NCBI GenBank assembly: GCA_947650365.1 | Contig: CANTAL010000199.1 | Location: 1-64,000, forward strand | Direction: 5' to 3' | Source of the DNA: Chamaelirium japonicum | Lineage: Eukaryota; Streptophyta; Magnoliopsida; Liliales; Melanthiaceae | Length of the DNA stretch: 64,000 bases | Shown: one piece after another, positions 27,603 to 39,735 of the stretch | Position numbering within the stretch: position 1 is the stretch's first letter | Layout of the letters: each line of letters begins with the position of its first letter | Translations under genes and position numbers: made by a program | The notes under the pieces: generated by a model | The model's database searches: none | What the model was told of the DNA's origin: nothing | What the model saw: only the letters and a program-made list of their open reading frames with translations

Positions 27603-27692
27603 GATCCATTCTAATTCATTCGTACGATCCAGTCTAATTCATTCATACGATCCATTCTAATTCATTCGTAATAATGTATCCATTCTAATTCA
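27603..27692 (-). repeat. satellite block, reversed, short
   Basis: Four reversed monomers between a GGATCGATCC palindrome and the untidy switch AATTCAATGTGCGAATG. The link CGTAATAATGTATCC is unusual. Confidence 0.88.
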
Positions 27693-29394
27693 ATGTGCGA
27701 ATGAATTAGAATGGATCGTATGGCTGAATTAGATTGGATCGTATGAATTAATTAGAATGGATCGTGCGAATGAATTAGAATGGATCATACGAATGAAATA
27801 GAATCGATACATTCGTGTGAATAAATTATAATGGATCGTACGAATGAGTAAGAATGGATCGTACGAATGAAATAGAATGGATCGTACGAATGAATTAGAA
27901 TGGATCGTGCTAATGAATTAGAATGGATCGTACGAATGAATTAGAATAGTTTGTGTAAATGAATTAGATTGGATCGTATGAATGAATTAGAATGGATACA
28001 TTCATGCGAATGAATTAGAATGGATCGTATGAATGAATTAGATTGGATTGTATGAATGAATTAGAATGGATCGTACGTATGAATTAGACTGGATACATTC
28101 ATGGGAATGAATTAGAATGGATCGTACGAAGGAATTAGAATGGATCATACGAATGAAATAGAATGGATCGTACGAAAGAATTAGAATGGATTGTACGAAG
28201 GAATTAGAATGGATCGTACGAGGGAATTAGAATGGTTCATACGAATAAATTAGAATGGATACATTGCAAAAGAATTAGAATGGATTGTATGAATGAATTA
28301 GAATGGATCGTGCAAATGAATTAGAATGGATCATGCGAATGAATTAGAATGGATCGTACGAATGAATTAGAATGGATACATTCGTGCGAATGAATTAGAA
28401 TGGATCGTATGAATGAATTAGAATGGATCGTATGAATGAATTCGAACGGATCGTGCGAATGAATTAGAATGGATCGTACGAATGGATTAGAATGGATCAT
28501 ATGAATGAATTAGAATGGATCGTGCGAATGAATTAGATTGGATCGCATGAATGAATTCGAATGGATCGTACGAATGAATTAGAATGGATACATTCGTTCG
28601 AATGAATTAGAATGGATCATACGAAGGAATTAGGGTGGATTGTACGAATGAATTAGAATGGATACATTCGTGCGAAAGAATTAGAATAGATTGTATGAAT
28701 GAATTAGAATGGATCGTATGAATTAAATAGAATGGATCGTGCGAATAAATTAAAATGGATCGTACGAATGAATTAGAATGGATCGTATGAATAAATTAGA
28801 ATGGATCGTGCGAATAAATTAGAATGGATGGTATGAATGAATTCGAATTAGAATGAATTAGAATGGATCGTATGAATGAGTAAGAATGAATCGTACGAAT
28901 GAATTAGAATGGATCATACGAATGAATTAGAATGGATCGTACGAACAAGTAATAATGGATCATACGAATGAAATAGAATGGATCGTACGAATGAATTAGA
29001 ATGGATCGTGCGAATGAATTAGATTGGATCATGTGAATGAATTAGAATGGATCGTACGAATGAATTAGAATGGATACATTTGTGCGAATGAATTAGAATG
29101 GAACGTACGAATGAATTAGAATGGATCGTGCGAATGAATTAGAATGGATCGTACGAATGAGTAAGAATGGATCTTACGTATGAATTAGAATGGATACATT
29201 CATAGGAATGAATTAGAATGGATCGTACGAATGAATTAGAATGGATCGTGCGAATGAATTAGAATGGATCGTACGAATGAATTAGAATAGATTGTGCAAA
29301 TAAATTAGAATGGATCGTACGAATGAATTAGAATGGATACATTCTTGCGAATGAATTAGAATGGATCATATGAATGAATTAGAATGGATCGTAC
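27693..29394 (+). repeat. satellite block, forward
   Basis: Forward array ending at the 30-bp perfect palindrome centred on GTACGTAC (29391-29398). Confidence 0.92.
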
Positions 29395-29409
29395 GTACGA
29401 TCCATTCTA
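29380..29409. repeat. 30-bp perfect palindrome at inversion point
   Basis: The arms run from TAGAATGGATC inwards to the centre GTACGTAC and out again, with no mismatch over 30 bp. The forward array on the left turns into the reversed array on the right exactly at the centre. Confidence 0.9.
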
Positions 29410-32400
29410 TTTCATTCGTACGATTCATTCTTACTCATTTGTACGATCCATTCTAATTCATTCGCATGATCCATTCTAATTCATTCATACGATCCATTCT
29501 ATTTCATTCGTACGATCCATTCTTACTCATTTGTACGATCCTTTCTAATTCATTCGCACGAATGTATCCATTCTAATTTATTCGTACGATCCATTCTAAT
29601 TCATTCGCATGATCCATTCTTATTCATTCATACAATCCATTCTAATTCATTCGTACGATCCAATCTAATTCATTCGCACAATCTATACTAATTCATTAGT
29701 ACGATCCATTCTAATTCATTAGCACGATCCATTCTAATTCATTCGTACGATCCATTCAATTTTATTCGTACGATCCATTCTTACTCATTTGTACGATCCA
29801 TTCTAATTCATTCGCACGAACGTATCCATTCTAATTCATTCGTACGATCCATTCTAATTCATTCGCACAATCCATTCTAATTCATTCATATGATCCATTC
29901 TAATTCATTCGCACGAATGTATCCATTCTAATTTATTCGTACGATCCATTCTAATTCATTCGCACAATCTATTCTAATTCATTCGTACGATCCATTCTAA
30001 TTCATTCGCACAATCCATTCTAATTCATTTGCACGATCCATTCTAATTCATTCATACAATCCATTCTAATCCTTTTGCACGAATGTATCCATTCTAATTC
30101 ATTCGTACGATCCATTCTAATTCCTTCATAGGATCCATTCTAATTCCTTCGTACGATCCATTCTAATTTCTTCATACGATCCATTCTATTTCATTCATAT
30201 GATCCATTCTAATTCCTTCGTACTACGATCCATTCTAATTCATTCATACGATCTATTCTAATTCATTAGCACGATCCATTCTAATTCATTCGTACGATCC
30301 ATTCTAATTCATTAGCACGATCCATTATAATTCATTCGTACGATCCATTCTATTTCATTCATACGATCCATTCTTACTCATTTGTACGATCCATTCTAAT
30401 TCATTCGCACGAATGTATCCATTCTTATTCATTCGTACGATCCATTCTAATTCATTCGCACGATCCATTCTAATTCATTCGTACGATCTATTCTAATTCA
30501 TTCGTACGATCCATTCTAATTCATTCGTACGATCCATTCTAATTCATTCGTACGATCCATTCTTATTCACTCATGTGATCCATTCTAATTCATTCGTACG
30601 ATCCATTCTAATTCACTCACAATCTATTATAATTCATTCGTACGATCCATTCTAATTCATTAGCACGATCCATTCTAATTCATTCGTACGATCCATTTTA
30701 TTTCATTCGTACGATCAATTCTTACTCATTCGTACGATCCATTCTAATTCATTCGCACGATCAATTCTAATTCATTCATACGATCCATTCTATTTCATTC
30801 TTACGATCCATTCTTACTCATTCGTACGATCCATTCTAATTCATTCACACGATCCATTGTAATTCATTCGTACGATCTATTCTAATTCATTCGTACAATC
30901 CATTCTAATTCATTCACACGATCCATTCTAATTCATTCATAGGATCCAATCTAATTTATTCATACGATCCATTCTAATTCATTCGCACGAATGTATCCAT
31001 TCTAATTCATTCGTACGATCCATTCTAATTCATTCGCACAATCTATTCAGATTCATTTGTTTGATCCATTCTAATTCATTCACACGATCCATTCTAATTC
31101 ATTTGCACGATCCATTCTAATTCATTCATATAATCCATTCTAATTCTTTTGCATGAATGTATCCATTCTAATTCATTCATACGATCCATTCTAATTCCTT
31201 CGTATGATCCCTTCTATTTCCTTCGTACGATCCATTCTAATTCATTTGCACGATCCATTCTAATTCATTCAAACAATCTATTCTAATTCTTTTGCACGAA
31301 TGTATCCATTCTAATTCATTCGTACGATCCATTCTAATTCCTTCGTACGATCCATTCTAATTCCTTCGTACGATCCATTCTATTTCATTCGTATGATCCT
31401 TTTTAATTCCTTCGTATGATCCATTCTATTTCATTCATACGATCCAGTCTAATTCATTCGCACGATCCATTCTAATTCATTCACACGAGCCATTCTAATA
31501 CATTCGTACGAATCATTCTAATTCATTCGAACGATCCATTCGAATTCATTCATACGATCCATTCTAGTTCATTCATATGATCCATTCTAATTCCATCGCA
31601 CGAATGAATCCATTCAATTTCATTCGTACGATCCATTCTAATTTATTCGCATAATCTATTCTAATTCATTCGTACTATCCATTCTAATTTATTCGCACGA
31701 TCCATTCTAATCGTTTGCACGATCCATTCTAATTCATTCATACAATCCATTCTAATTCTTTTGCATGAATGTATCCATTCTAATTCCTTCGTACGATCCA
31801 TTCTAATTCCTTCGTCCGATCCATTCTATTTCGTTCGTATGATCCATTCTAATTCCTTCGTACGATCCAATCTAATTCATTCCCATGAATGTATCCATTC
31901 TAATTCATACGTACGATCCATTCTAATTCATTCATACGATCCAATCTAATTCATTCTATGATCCATTCTAATTCATTCGTATGAATGTATCCATTCTAAT
32001 TCATTCATATAATCTATTTTAATTCATTCGCACAATCTATTCTAATTCATTCGTACGATCCATTCTAATTCATTAGCACGATCCATTCTAATTCATTTGT
32101 ACGATCCATTCTATTTCATTCATACGATCCATTCTTACTCATTCATACGATCCATTCTAATTCATTCGCACGAATGTATGCATTCTAATTCATTCGTACA
32201 ATCCTTTCAAAGTCATTCGAACGATCCATTCTAATTGATTCATACGATCCAATCTAATTCATTCATACGATCCATTCCAATTCATTCGCATGAATGTATC
32301 CATTCTAATTCATTCGTATGATCCAATCTAATTCATTCGCATAATCTATTCTAATTCATCTGTACGATCCATTCTAATTCATTAGCACGATCCATTCTAA

Positions 32401-33176
32401 TTCATTCGTACGATCCATTCTATTTCATTCATACGATCCATTCTTACTCATTCGTACGATCCATTCTAATTCATTCGCACGAATATATCCATTCTAATTC
32501 TTTCGTACGATCCATTCTAATTCATTCGCACGATCCATTCTAATTCATTCATACGATCCATTCTAATTCATTTGTACGATCCATTCTAGTTCATTCGCAC
32601 GATCCATTCTAATTCATTCATACGATCTATTCTAATTCATTCATACAATCCATTCTAATTCTTTCGCACGAATGTATCCATTCTAATTCATTCGTATGAA
32701 CCACCCTAATTCCTTCGTATGATCCATTCTAATTCATTCGCACAAATGTATCCAATCTAATTCATTCATACGGTCCATTCGAATTCATTCATACGATCCA
32801 TTCTAATTCATTCCTACGATCCATTCTAATTCATTCGCACAATCCATTCTAATTCATTCGTACGATCCATTCGAATTCATTCATACGATCCATTCTAATT
32901 TATTCGTACGATCCATTCTAATTCATTCGCACAATCCATTCTAATTCATTTGTACGATCCATTCGAATTCATTCATACGATCCATTCTAATTCATTCATA
33001 CGATCCATTCTAATTCATTCGCACGAATGTATACATTCTAATTTATTCGCACGATCCATTCTAATTCATTCGCACGATCCAATCTAATTCATTCACACGA
33101 TCCATTCTAATTCATTCGTACAATACATTCTAATTCATTCGTACGGTCCATTCTAATTCCTTCGTACGATCCATTC

Positions 33177-33205
33177 TATGAATGAATTAGAATTAGAATG
33201 GATAC
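33177..33205 (+). repeat. micro-inversion of about one monomer
   Basis: CTATGAATGAATTAGAATTAG followed by AATGGATACATTC reads forward inside reversed array. An identical event is at about 37219-37247. Confidence 0.85.
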
Positions 33206-34074
33206 ATTCTATTTCATTCGTACGATCCATTCTAATTCATTCACACGAATGTATCCATTCTAATTCATTGGTACGATCCATTCGAATTCATTCATACGAT
33301 GCATTCTAATTCATTCATACTATCCATTCTAATTCATTCATACGATCCATTCTAATTCATTCGCACGAATGTATTCATTCGCACAATCTATTCTAATTCA
33401 TTCGTACAATCCATTCTAATTCATTAGCACGATCCATTCTAATTCGATCGTACGATCCATTCTATTTCATTCATACTATCCATTCTTACTTATTCGTACG
33501 ATCCATTCTAATTCATTCGCACGAATGTATCCATTCTAATTCATTCGTATGATCCATTCTAATTCATTCGCACGATCCATTCTAATTCATTCATACGATC
33601 CATTCTAATTCATTGGTACGATCAATTCTAATTCATTCGCACAATCTATTCTAATTCATTCGTACGATCCATTCTAATTCATTAGCACGATCCATTCTAA
33701 TTCATTCGTACGATCTATTCTATTTCATTCTTACGATCCATTCTTACTCATTCGTACGATCCATTCTATTTAATTCGCACGAATGTATCCATTCTAATTC
33801 ATTCGTATGATCCATTCTAATTTATTCACACGATCCATTCTAATTCATTCATACGATCCTTTCTAATTCATTCGTACGATCCATTCTAATTCATTCGCAC
33901 GAATGTATCCATTCAAATTCATTCGTACGATCCATTCTAATTCATTCGCACAATCTATTCTAAGTCATTCGTACGATCCATTCTAATTCATTCGCACGAT
34001 CCATTCTAATTCATTTGCACGTTCCATTCTAATTCATTCATACAATCCATTCTAATTCTTTCGCACGAATGTAT

Positions 34075-34081
34075 CCATTCT
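34075..34081. repeat. probable target-site duplication, left
   Basis: CCATTCT immediately before the poly-T run matches 35015-35021. CCATTCT occurs in nearly every reversed monomer, so chance agreement cannot be excluded, but both copies abut the element exactly. Confidence 0.6.
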
Positions 34082-34094
34082 TTTTTTTTTTTTT
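34082..34094 (-). other. LINE poly(A) tail
   Basis: A run of 13 T (14 if the T of the target site at 34081 is counted) on the given strand marks the 3' end of the minus-strand LINE. Its uniformity suggests an insertion that has not decayed much. Confidence 0.88.
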
Positions 34095-34471
34095 ACTCAA
34101 AGTTAGGGGATTTTATTTGGGACCCCGCCTATGAAAGAAAACAAACAGTTACAACTCTGGTCTTTTAGAGAATAAAGACATCAGAGAAAGAAAAGAAAAT
34201 CAATACAATGCTAGAAAGAAGAATACTATCAGAAACATTCAGCACCAATCCTGAAAATCACATATCCAGGACACTCTTCAGAAACTACAGCAACTTTCAT
34301 CCAGTATCATTTCTGAAATTCGCATCACCAGGATTGAAAATATCACACATCATCATAGCATCATATCTGAGATCCAGGAATACACAGCACCAAGACTAGC
34401 TACAGATTCTGCAGAAAATATCATTTAGCATCATATCTGATAATCACAACATCAGAGATACTTCAGAAACT
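34095..34471 (-). other. LINE 3' UTR
   Basis: Non-coding 377 bp between the RNase H stop codon and the poly(A) tail. It contains a 15-bp direct repeat, TAGCATCATATCTGA on the given strand, at 34356-34370 and 34426-34440, seventy bases apart. Around it are looser CATATC and CAGGA motifs. No gene is supported here; the short open frame at 34208-34399 has no recognisable content. Confidence 0.8.
34112..34117 (-). promoter_or_regulatory. polyadenylation signal AATAAA
   Basis: TTTATT on the given strand is AATAAA in the LINE sense, 17 nt before the poly(A) tail. Position and sequence match a canonical signal. Confidence 0.75.
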
Positions 34472-35014
34472 TCAGTGTCTCTTATAAATGTTTCCTTTCT
34501 TATGACTTTCTATTGCAATCCGTAGATTCTCACTGAAATCCTTTGGAAACAATCTAACCATATGATCAATTGCATGACTATCTTTAGACAAGATATCTGC
34601 AGGTATATTTCCTTCTCTCCACACATGAGAGATTTTGTATTCTTTGAATCTACCCAATTTACTGCAAATATTCTGAACTTGATGAGTTGCTGTCCACGGA
34701 ATAGCAAAAGAGCCTTGAATATATTTTACAGCAACTAGAGAGTCAGATTCAACCCAGAGCTGACTGATATTCATATCCTCAGCATAATTCAGTCCTTTCT
34801 CAATAGCATCTAACTCAACATTTAAGATATTCCTATGTTTGGAAGACCCATAGAAACCCATAGTTGCTGTACCAGTACTATCTCTAATAATCCCTCCAAT
34901 TGAAGCTGAATTTTGAGTTAAGGAGCCATCAGTGTTGATCTTGAACCAATTCTGTAAGGGCCTGGTCCATTTGACATACTAAGGTTCATCAGAAGAAGTC
35001 TTCAAAAAACTCCC
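34472..35014 (-). pseudogene. LINE ORF2 C-terminus, RNase H domain (RVT_3 type)
   Basis: The reading frame enters at the truncated 5' end (35014) and ends at TGA at 34472-34474. One in-frame TAG lies at 34979-34981, just before the domain; a single change from a lysine codon is possible. Downstream the frame is open for 168 codons. The domain begins near NWFKINTDGS, whose Asp (34928-34930) is the first metal ligand. Counting from the Met at 34861, the others follow: Glu16 in NVELDAIEKG, Asp40 in VESDS and Asp89 in HVWREGNIPADILSK. All four RNase H acidic residues are thus present, together with the HV.RE.N..AD signature typical of plant LINE and RVT_3 proteins. In a full element it would remove template RNA during reverse transcription. 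Here it lacks the reverse transcriptase and a promoter, so it is a dead fragment with a recent-looking domain. Confidence 0.85.
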
Positions 35015-35021
35015 CCATTCT
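35015..35021. repeat. probable target-site duplication, right
   Basis: CCATTCT directly follows the truncated 5' end of the LINE and is followed by AATTC, restoring the satellite. Confidence 0.6.
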
Positions 35022-35175
35022 AATTCATTCTAATTCATTCGAACAATCTATTCTAATTCATTCGTACGATCCATTCGAATTCATTCATACGATCCATTCT
35101 AATTCATTCATATGATTCATTCTAATTCCTTTGCATGATCGATTCTAATTCATTCCCATGAATGTATCCATTCTA
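35022..35175 (-). repeat. satellite block, reversed
   Basis: Continuation of the reversed array after the LINE, beginning with a partial monomer. It ends at the CTATAG palindrome (35173-35178). Confidence 0.9.
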
Positions 35176-35185
35176 TAGAATGGAT
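35166..35185. repeat. 20-bp perfect palindrome, CTATAG type
   Basis: ATCCATTCTA meets its reverse complement; the array changes from reversed to forward here. Confidence 0.9.
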
Positions 35186-35644
35186 CGTACGAATGAATTA
35201 GAATAGATAGTATGAATGGATTATAATGGATCGTGCGAATGAATTAGAATGGATCGTACGAATGAATTAGAATGGATACATTCGTGTGAATGGATTAGAA
35301 TGGATCGTACGAATGAGTAAGAATGGATCGTACGAAAGAAATAGAATGGATCATACGAATGAATTAGAATAGATCATGCTAAGGAATTAGAATGGATCGT
35401 AAGAATGAATTAGAATGGATTATGCGAATGATGAATTAGAATGGATCGTGCGAATGAATTAGATTGGATCATTAGAATGAATTAGAATCGATTGTACGAA
35501 TGAATTAGAAAGGACACATTCGTGCGAATGAATTAGAATGGATCATATGAATGAATTAGATTGGATCGTATGAATGAATTATAATGGATTGTATGAATGA
35601 ATTAGAATGGATTGTACGAATGAATTAGAATGAATTAGAATGGA
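35176..35644 (+). repeat. satellite block, forward
   Basis: Forward array whose last 130 bp and GGATCC junction (35642-35647) match 1981-2098 closely, including the doubled AATTAGAATGAATTAGAATGG. Confidence 0.92.
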
Positions 35645-37915
35645 TCCCTTCTAATTCCTTCGTACGATCCATTCTAATTCATTCCCATGAATGTATCCAT
35701 TCTAATTCATACGTACGATCCATTCTAATTCATTCATAACGTACGATCAATTCTAATTCCTTCGTACGATCCATTCTATTTTGTTCGTATGATCCATTCT
35801 AATTCCTTCGTACGATCCATTCTAATTCCTTCGTACGATCCATTCTATTTCATTCGTATAATCCATTCTAATTCCTTCGTACGATCCATTCTAATTCATT
35901 CCCATGAATGTATCCATTCTAATTCATACGTACGATCCATTAAAATTCATTCATACGATCCAATCTAATTCATTCATACGATCCATTCTAATTCATTCGT
36001 ACGAATGTATCCATTCTAATTCATTCGTATGATCTATTCTAATTAATTCGCACAATCTATTCTAATTCATTCGTACGATACATTCTAACTCATTAGCACG
36101 ATCCATTCTAATTCATTCGTACGATCCATTCTATTTCATTCGTACGATCCATTCTTACTCATTCGTACGATCCATTCTAATTCATTCACACGAATGTATG
36201 CATTCTAATTCATTCGTACGATCCATTCTAAGTCATTCGAACGATCCATTCTAATTCATTCATACGATCCAATCTAATTCATTCATACGATCCATTCCAA
36301 TTCATTCGCACGAATGTATCCATTCTAATTCATTCGTATGATCCATTCTAATTCATTCGCATAATCTAATCTAATTCATTCGTACGATCCATTCTAATTC
36401 ATTAGCACGATCAATTCTAATTCATTCGTACGATCCATTCTATTTTATTCGTACGATCCATTCTTACTCATTCGTACGATCCATTCTAATTCATTCGCAC
36501 GAATGTATCGATTATAATTCATTCGTACGATCCATTCTAATTCATTCGCACGATCCATTCTAATTCATTCATACGATCCATTCTAATTCATTTGTACGAT
36601 CCATTCTAATTCATTCGCACGATCCATTCTAATTCATTCATACGATCCATTCTAATTCATTCATACAATCCATTCTAATTCTTTCGCACGAATGTATCCA
36701 TTCTAATTCATTCGTATGAACCACCCTAATTCCTTCGTATGATCCATTCTAATTCATTCGCACAAATGTATCCATTCTAATTCATTCGTGCGATCCATTC
36801 GAATTCATTCATACGATCCATTCTAATTCATTCCTACGATCCATTCTAATTCATTCCTACGATCCATTCTAAATCATTCGCACGATCCATTCTAATTCAT
36901 TCGTACGATCCATTCGAATTCATTCATACGATCCATTCTAATGCATTCGTATGATCCATTCTAATTCATTCGCACGATCCATTATAATTCATTCGTACGA
37001 TCCATTCGAATTCATACATACGATCCATTCTAATTCATTCATACGATCCATTCTAATTCATTCGCACGAAAGTATCCATTCTAATTTATTCGTACGATCC
37101 ATTCAAATTCATTCGCACGATCCAATCTAATTCATTCACACGATCCATTCTAATTCATTCGTACGATCCATTCTAATTCATTCGTACGGTCCATTCTAAT
37201 TCCTTCGTACGATCCATTCTATGAATGAATTAGAATTAGAATGGATACATTCTATTTCATTTGTACGATCCATTCTAATTCATTCGCACGAATGTATCCA
37301 TTCTAATTCATTCGTACGATCCATTCAAATTCATTCATACGATCCATTCTAATTCATTCATACTATCCATTCTAATTCATTCATACGATCCATACTAATT
37401 CATTCGCACGAATGTATTCATTCGCACAATCTATTCTAATTCATTCGTACGATACATTCTAATTCATTCGTACGATCCATTCTATTTCATTCGTACGATC
37501 CATTCTTACTTATTCGTACGATCCATTCTAATTCATTCGCACGAATGTATCCATTCTAATTCCTTCGTATGATCCATTCTAATTCATTCACACGATCCAT
37601 TCTAATTCATTCATATGATCCATTCTAATTCATTCGTACGATCCATTCTAATTCATTCGCACAATCTATTCTAATTCATTCGTACGATCCATTCTAATTC
37701 ATTTGCACGATCCATTCTAATTCATTCGCACGATCCATTCTAATTCATTCATACGATCCATTCTAATTAATTCATACAATCCATTCTAATTCTTTCGCAC
37801 GAATGTATCCATTCTAATTCATTCGTACGATCCACCCTAATTCCTTCGTATGATCCATTCTAATTCATTCGCACGAATGTATCCATTCTAATTCATTCGC
37901 ACGATCCATTCGAAT
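35645..37915 (-). repeat. satellite block, reversed
   Basis: Reversed array duplicating 31.7-34.08 kb. It includes a micro-inversion at about 37219-37247 and, near 37780-37830, the uninterrupted counterpart of the LINE target. It ends at CCATTCGAATTAGATTGG. Confidence 0.92.
37219..37247 (+). repeat. micro-inversion, second copy
   Basis: Copy of the 33177-33205 event, 4042 bp away. Confidence 0.85.
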
Positions 37916-38845
37916 TAGATTGGATCATACGAATGAAATAGAATGGCTCGTACGAATGAATTAGAATGGATCGTGCTAATGAATTAGAATGGATCGTACG
38001 AATGAATTACAATAGATTGTGCGAATGAATAAATTCGTGCGAATGAAATAGAATGGATCGTATGAATGAATTAGAATGGATCGTATGAATGAATTAGAAT
38101 GGATCGAATGAATGAATTTGAACGGATCGTACGAATGAATTAGAATGGATACATTCGTGCGAATGAATTAGAATGGATCATACGAAGGAATAAGGGTGGA
38201 TCGTACGAATGAATTAGAATGGATCGTGCTAATGAATTAGAATGGATCGTACGAATGAATTAGAATAGATTGTGCGAATGAATTAGAATGGATCGTACGA
38301 ATGAATTAGAATAGATCGTATAAATGAATTAGAATGGTTCCTGCGAATGAATTAGAATGGATCGTATGAATGAATTAGAATGGATACATTCTTGCGAATG
38401 AATTAGAATGGATCGTACGAATGAATTAGAATGGATCGTGCGAATGAATTAGAATGGATTGTGCTAATGAGTAAGAATGGATCATACGAATGAAATAGAA
38501 TGGATCGTACGAATGAATTAGAATGGATCGTGCTAATGAATTAGAATGGATCGTACGAATGAATTAGAATAGATTGTGCGAATGAATTAGAATGGATCGT
38601 GCGAATGAATAAGAATGGATACATTCGTGCAAATGAATTAGAATGGATCGTATGAATGAATTAGAATGTATCGTATTAATGAATTCTAATGGATCGTACG
38701 AATGAATTAGAATGGATACATTCGTGCGAATGAATTAGAATGGATCATACGAAGGAATTAGGGTGGATCGTACGAATGAATTAGAATGGATACATTCGTA
38801 CCAATGAATTAGAATGGATCATATGAATTAGAATGGAAACATTCG
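37916..38845 (+). repeat. satellite block, forward
   Basis: Forward array with repeated GTGCTAATG then AATAGATTGTGCG variants. It ends at GGAAACATTCGTACGATCC. Confidence 0.92.
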
Positions 38846-39619
38846 TACGATCCATTCTAATTCATTCATACAATCCATTCTAATTCATTCCTACGATCCA
38901 TTCTATTTCATTCGTACGATCCATTCATACTCATTCGTACGATCCATTCGAATTCATTTGTACGATCCATTTTAATTCATTCGCATAATCTATTCTAATT
39001 CATTCGTACGATCCATTCTAATTCATTAGCACGATCCATTCTAATTCATTCGTACGATCCATTCTATTTCATTCGTATGATCCATTCTTACTCATTTGTA
39101 CAATCCATTCTAATTCATTCGCACGAATGTATCCATTCCAATTCATTCGTACGATCCATTCTATTTCATTCATACGATCCATTCTAATTCAGTCATACGA
39201 TCCATTCTAATTCATTCGCACGAATGTATGCATTCTAATTCATTCGCACGATCCATTCTAATTCATTCGTACAATCCATTCTAATTCATTCGTACGATCC
39301 ATTCTAATTCATTCGTACGATCCACCCAAATTCTTTCGTATGATCCATTCTAATTCGTTCGCACGAATGTATCCATTCTAATTCATTCTAATTCATTCGC
39401 ATGATCCATTCTAATTAATTCATACGATCCATTCTAATTCATTCACACGATCCATTCTAATTCATTCGCACGAATGTATCCATTCTAATTCATTCGTACG
39501 ATCCATTCTAATTCATTCGCACAATCTATTCTAATTCATTCATACGATCCATTCTAATTCATTCGTACGATCCATTCTAATTCATTCGCATGATCTATTC
39601 TAATTCATTCATACAATCG
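38846..39619 (-). repeat. satellite block, reversed
   Basis: Reversed array ending at CATACAATCGATCGTGC, a switch similar to those near 2772 and 6921. Confidence 0.9.
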
Positions 39620-39735
39620 ATCGTGCTAATGAATTAGAATGGATCGTACGAATGAATTAGAATTGATTGTACGAATGAATTATAATGGATCGTATGAATG
39701 AATTAGAATGGATCGTGCGAATGAATTAGAATGGA
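39620..39735 (+). repeat. satellite block, forward, short
   Basis: Five forward monomers, ending at GAATGGACGATCCATTC. Confidence 0.9.

Larger units (their letters stand above)
1..34081. repeat. 23-bp satellite array, left part
   Basis: The whole interval is a tandem array of a 23-bp monomer with core GAATGAATTAGAATGG and link GATCGTAC; 60-82 is a consensus copy. Composition of the consensus is 8 G/C in 23, with six G and two C on one strand, so each block is strongly G/C-skewed according to its direction. Most differences between monomers are single substitutions; indels are rare, so the 23-base register is kept over long stretches. A 28-bp variant adds ACATT before CGTGCG. I do not recognise the family by name. 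No gene is visible inside it. Direction blocks are listed separately; '+' means the core reads GAATGAATTAGAATGG on the given strand and '-' means it reads CCATTCTAATTCATTC. Confidence 0.98.
29395..34081 (-). repeat. satellite block, reversed, interrupted by the LINE
   Basis: Reversed array up to the LINE insertion. From about 31.7 kb it duplicates 35.7-37.9 kb at an offset of 4020-4042 bp. It holds a micro-inversion at 33177-33205. Confidence 0.92.
34082..35014 (-). mobile_element. 5'-truncated plant L1-type LINE
   Basis: This is the only clear mobile element in the window, about 0.93 kb, transcribed on the minus strand. Visible parts in sense order: the 3' end of ORF2 with a complete RNase H domain (35014 to 34472), a 3' UTR of about 377 bp, an AATAAA signal and an A13-14 tail (poly-T on the given strand at 34082-34094). 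The reverse transcriptase and endonuclease are absent, as expected for 5' truncation during target-primed reverse transcription. CCATTCT flanks both ends (34075-34081 and 35015-35021) and the right copy is followed by AA, which fits nicking at TTCT/AA, close to the L1-type TTTT/AA preference. The related segment near 37.8 kb shows an uninterrupted site. Processed mRNA from a host RNase H gene is a less likely alternative. Confidence 0.88.

Noticed and set aside
34208-34399. Open frame of 63 codons on the + strand in the LINE
   Set aside because: It lies antisense in the 3' UTR of the LINE and has no recognisable domain.
34510-34707. Open frame of 65 codons on the minus strand
   Set aside because: Out-of-frame shadow of the RNase H reading frame.
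34082-35014. LTR element origin for the RNase H fragment
   Set aside because: The poly(A) tail, AATAAA, lack of a terminal repeat and the RVT_3-type RNase H at the extreme C-terminus all fit a LINE.
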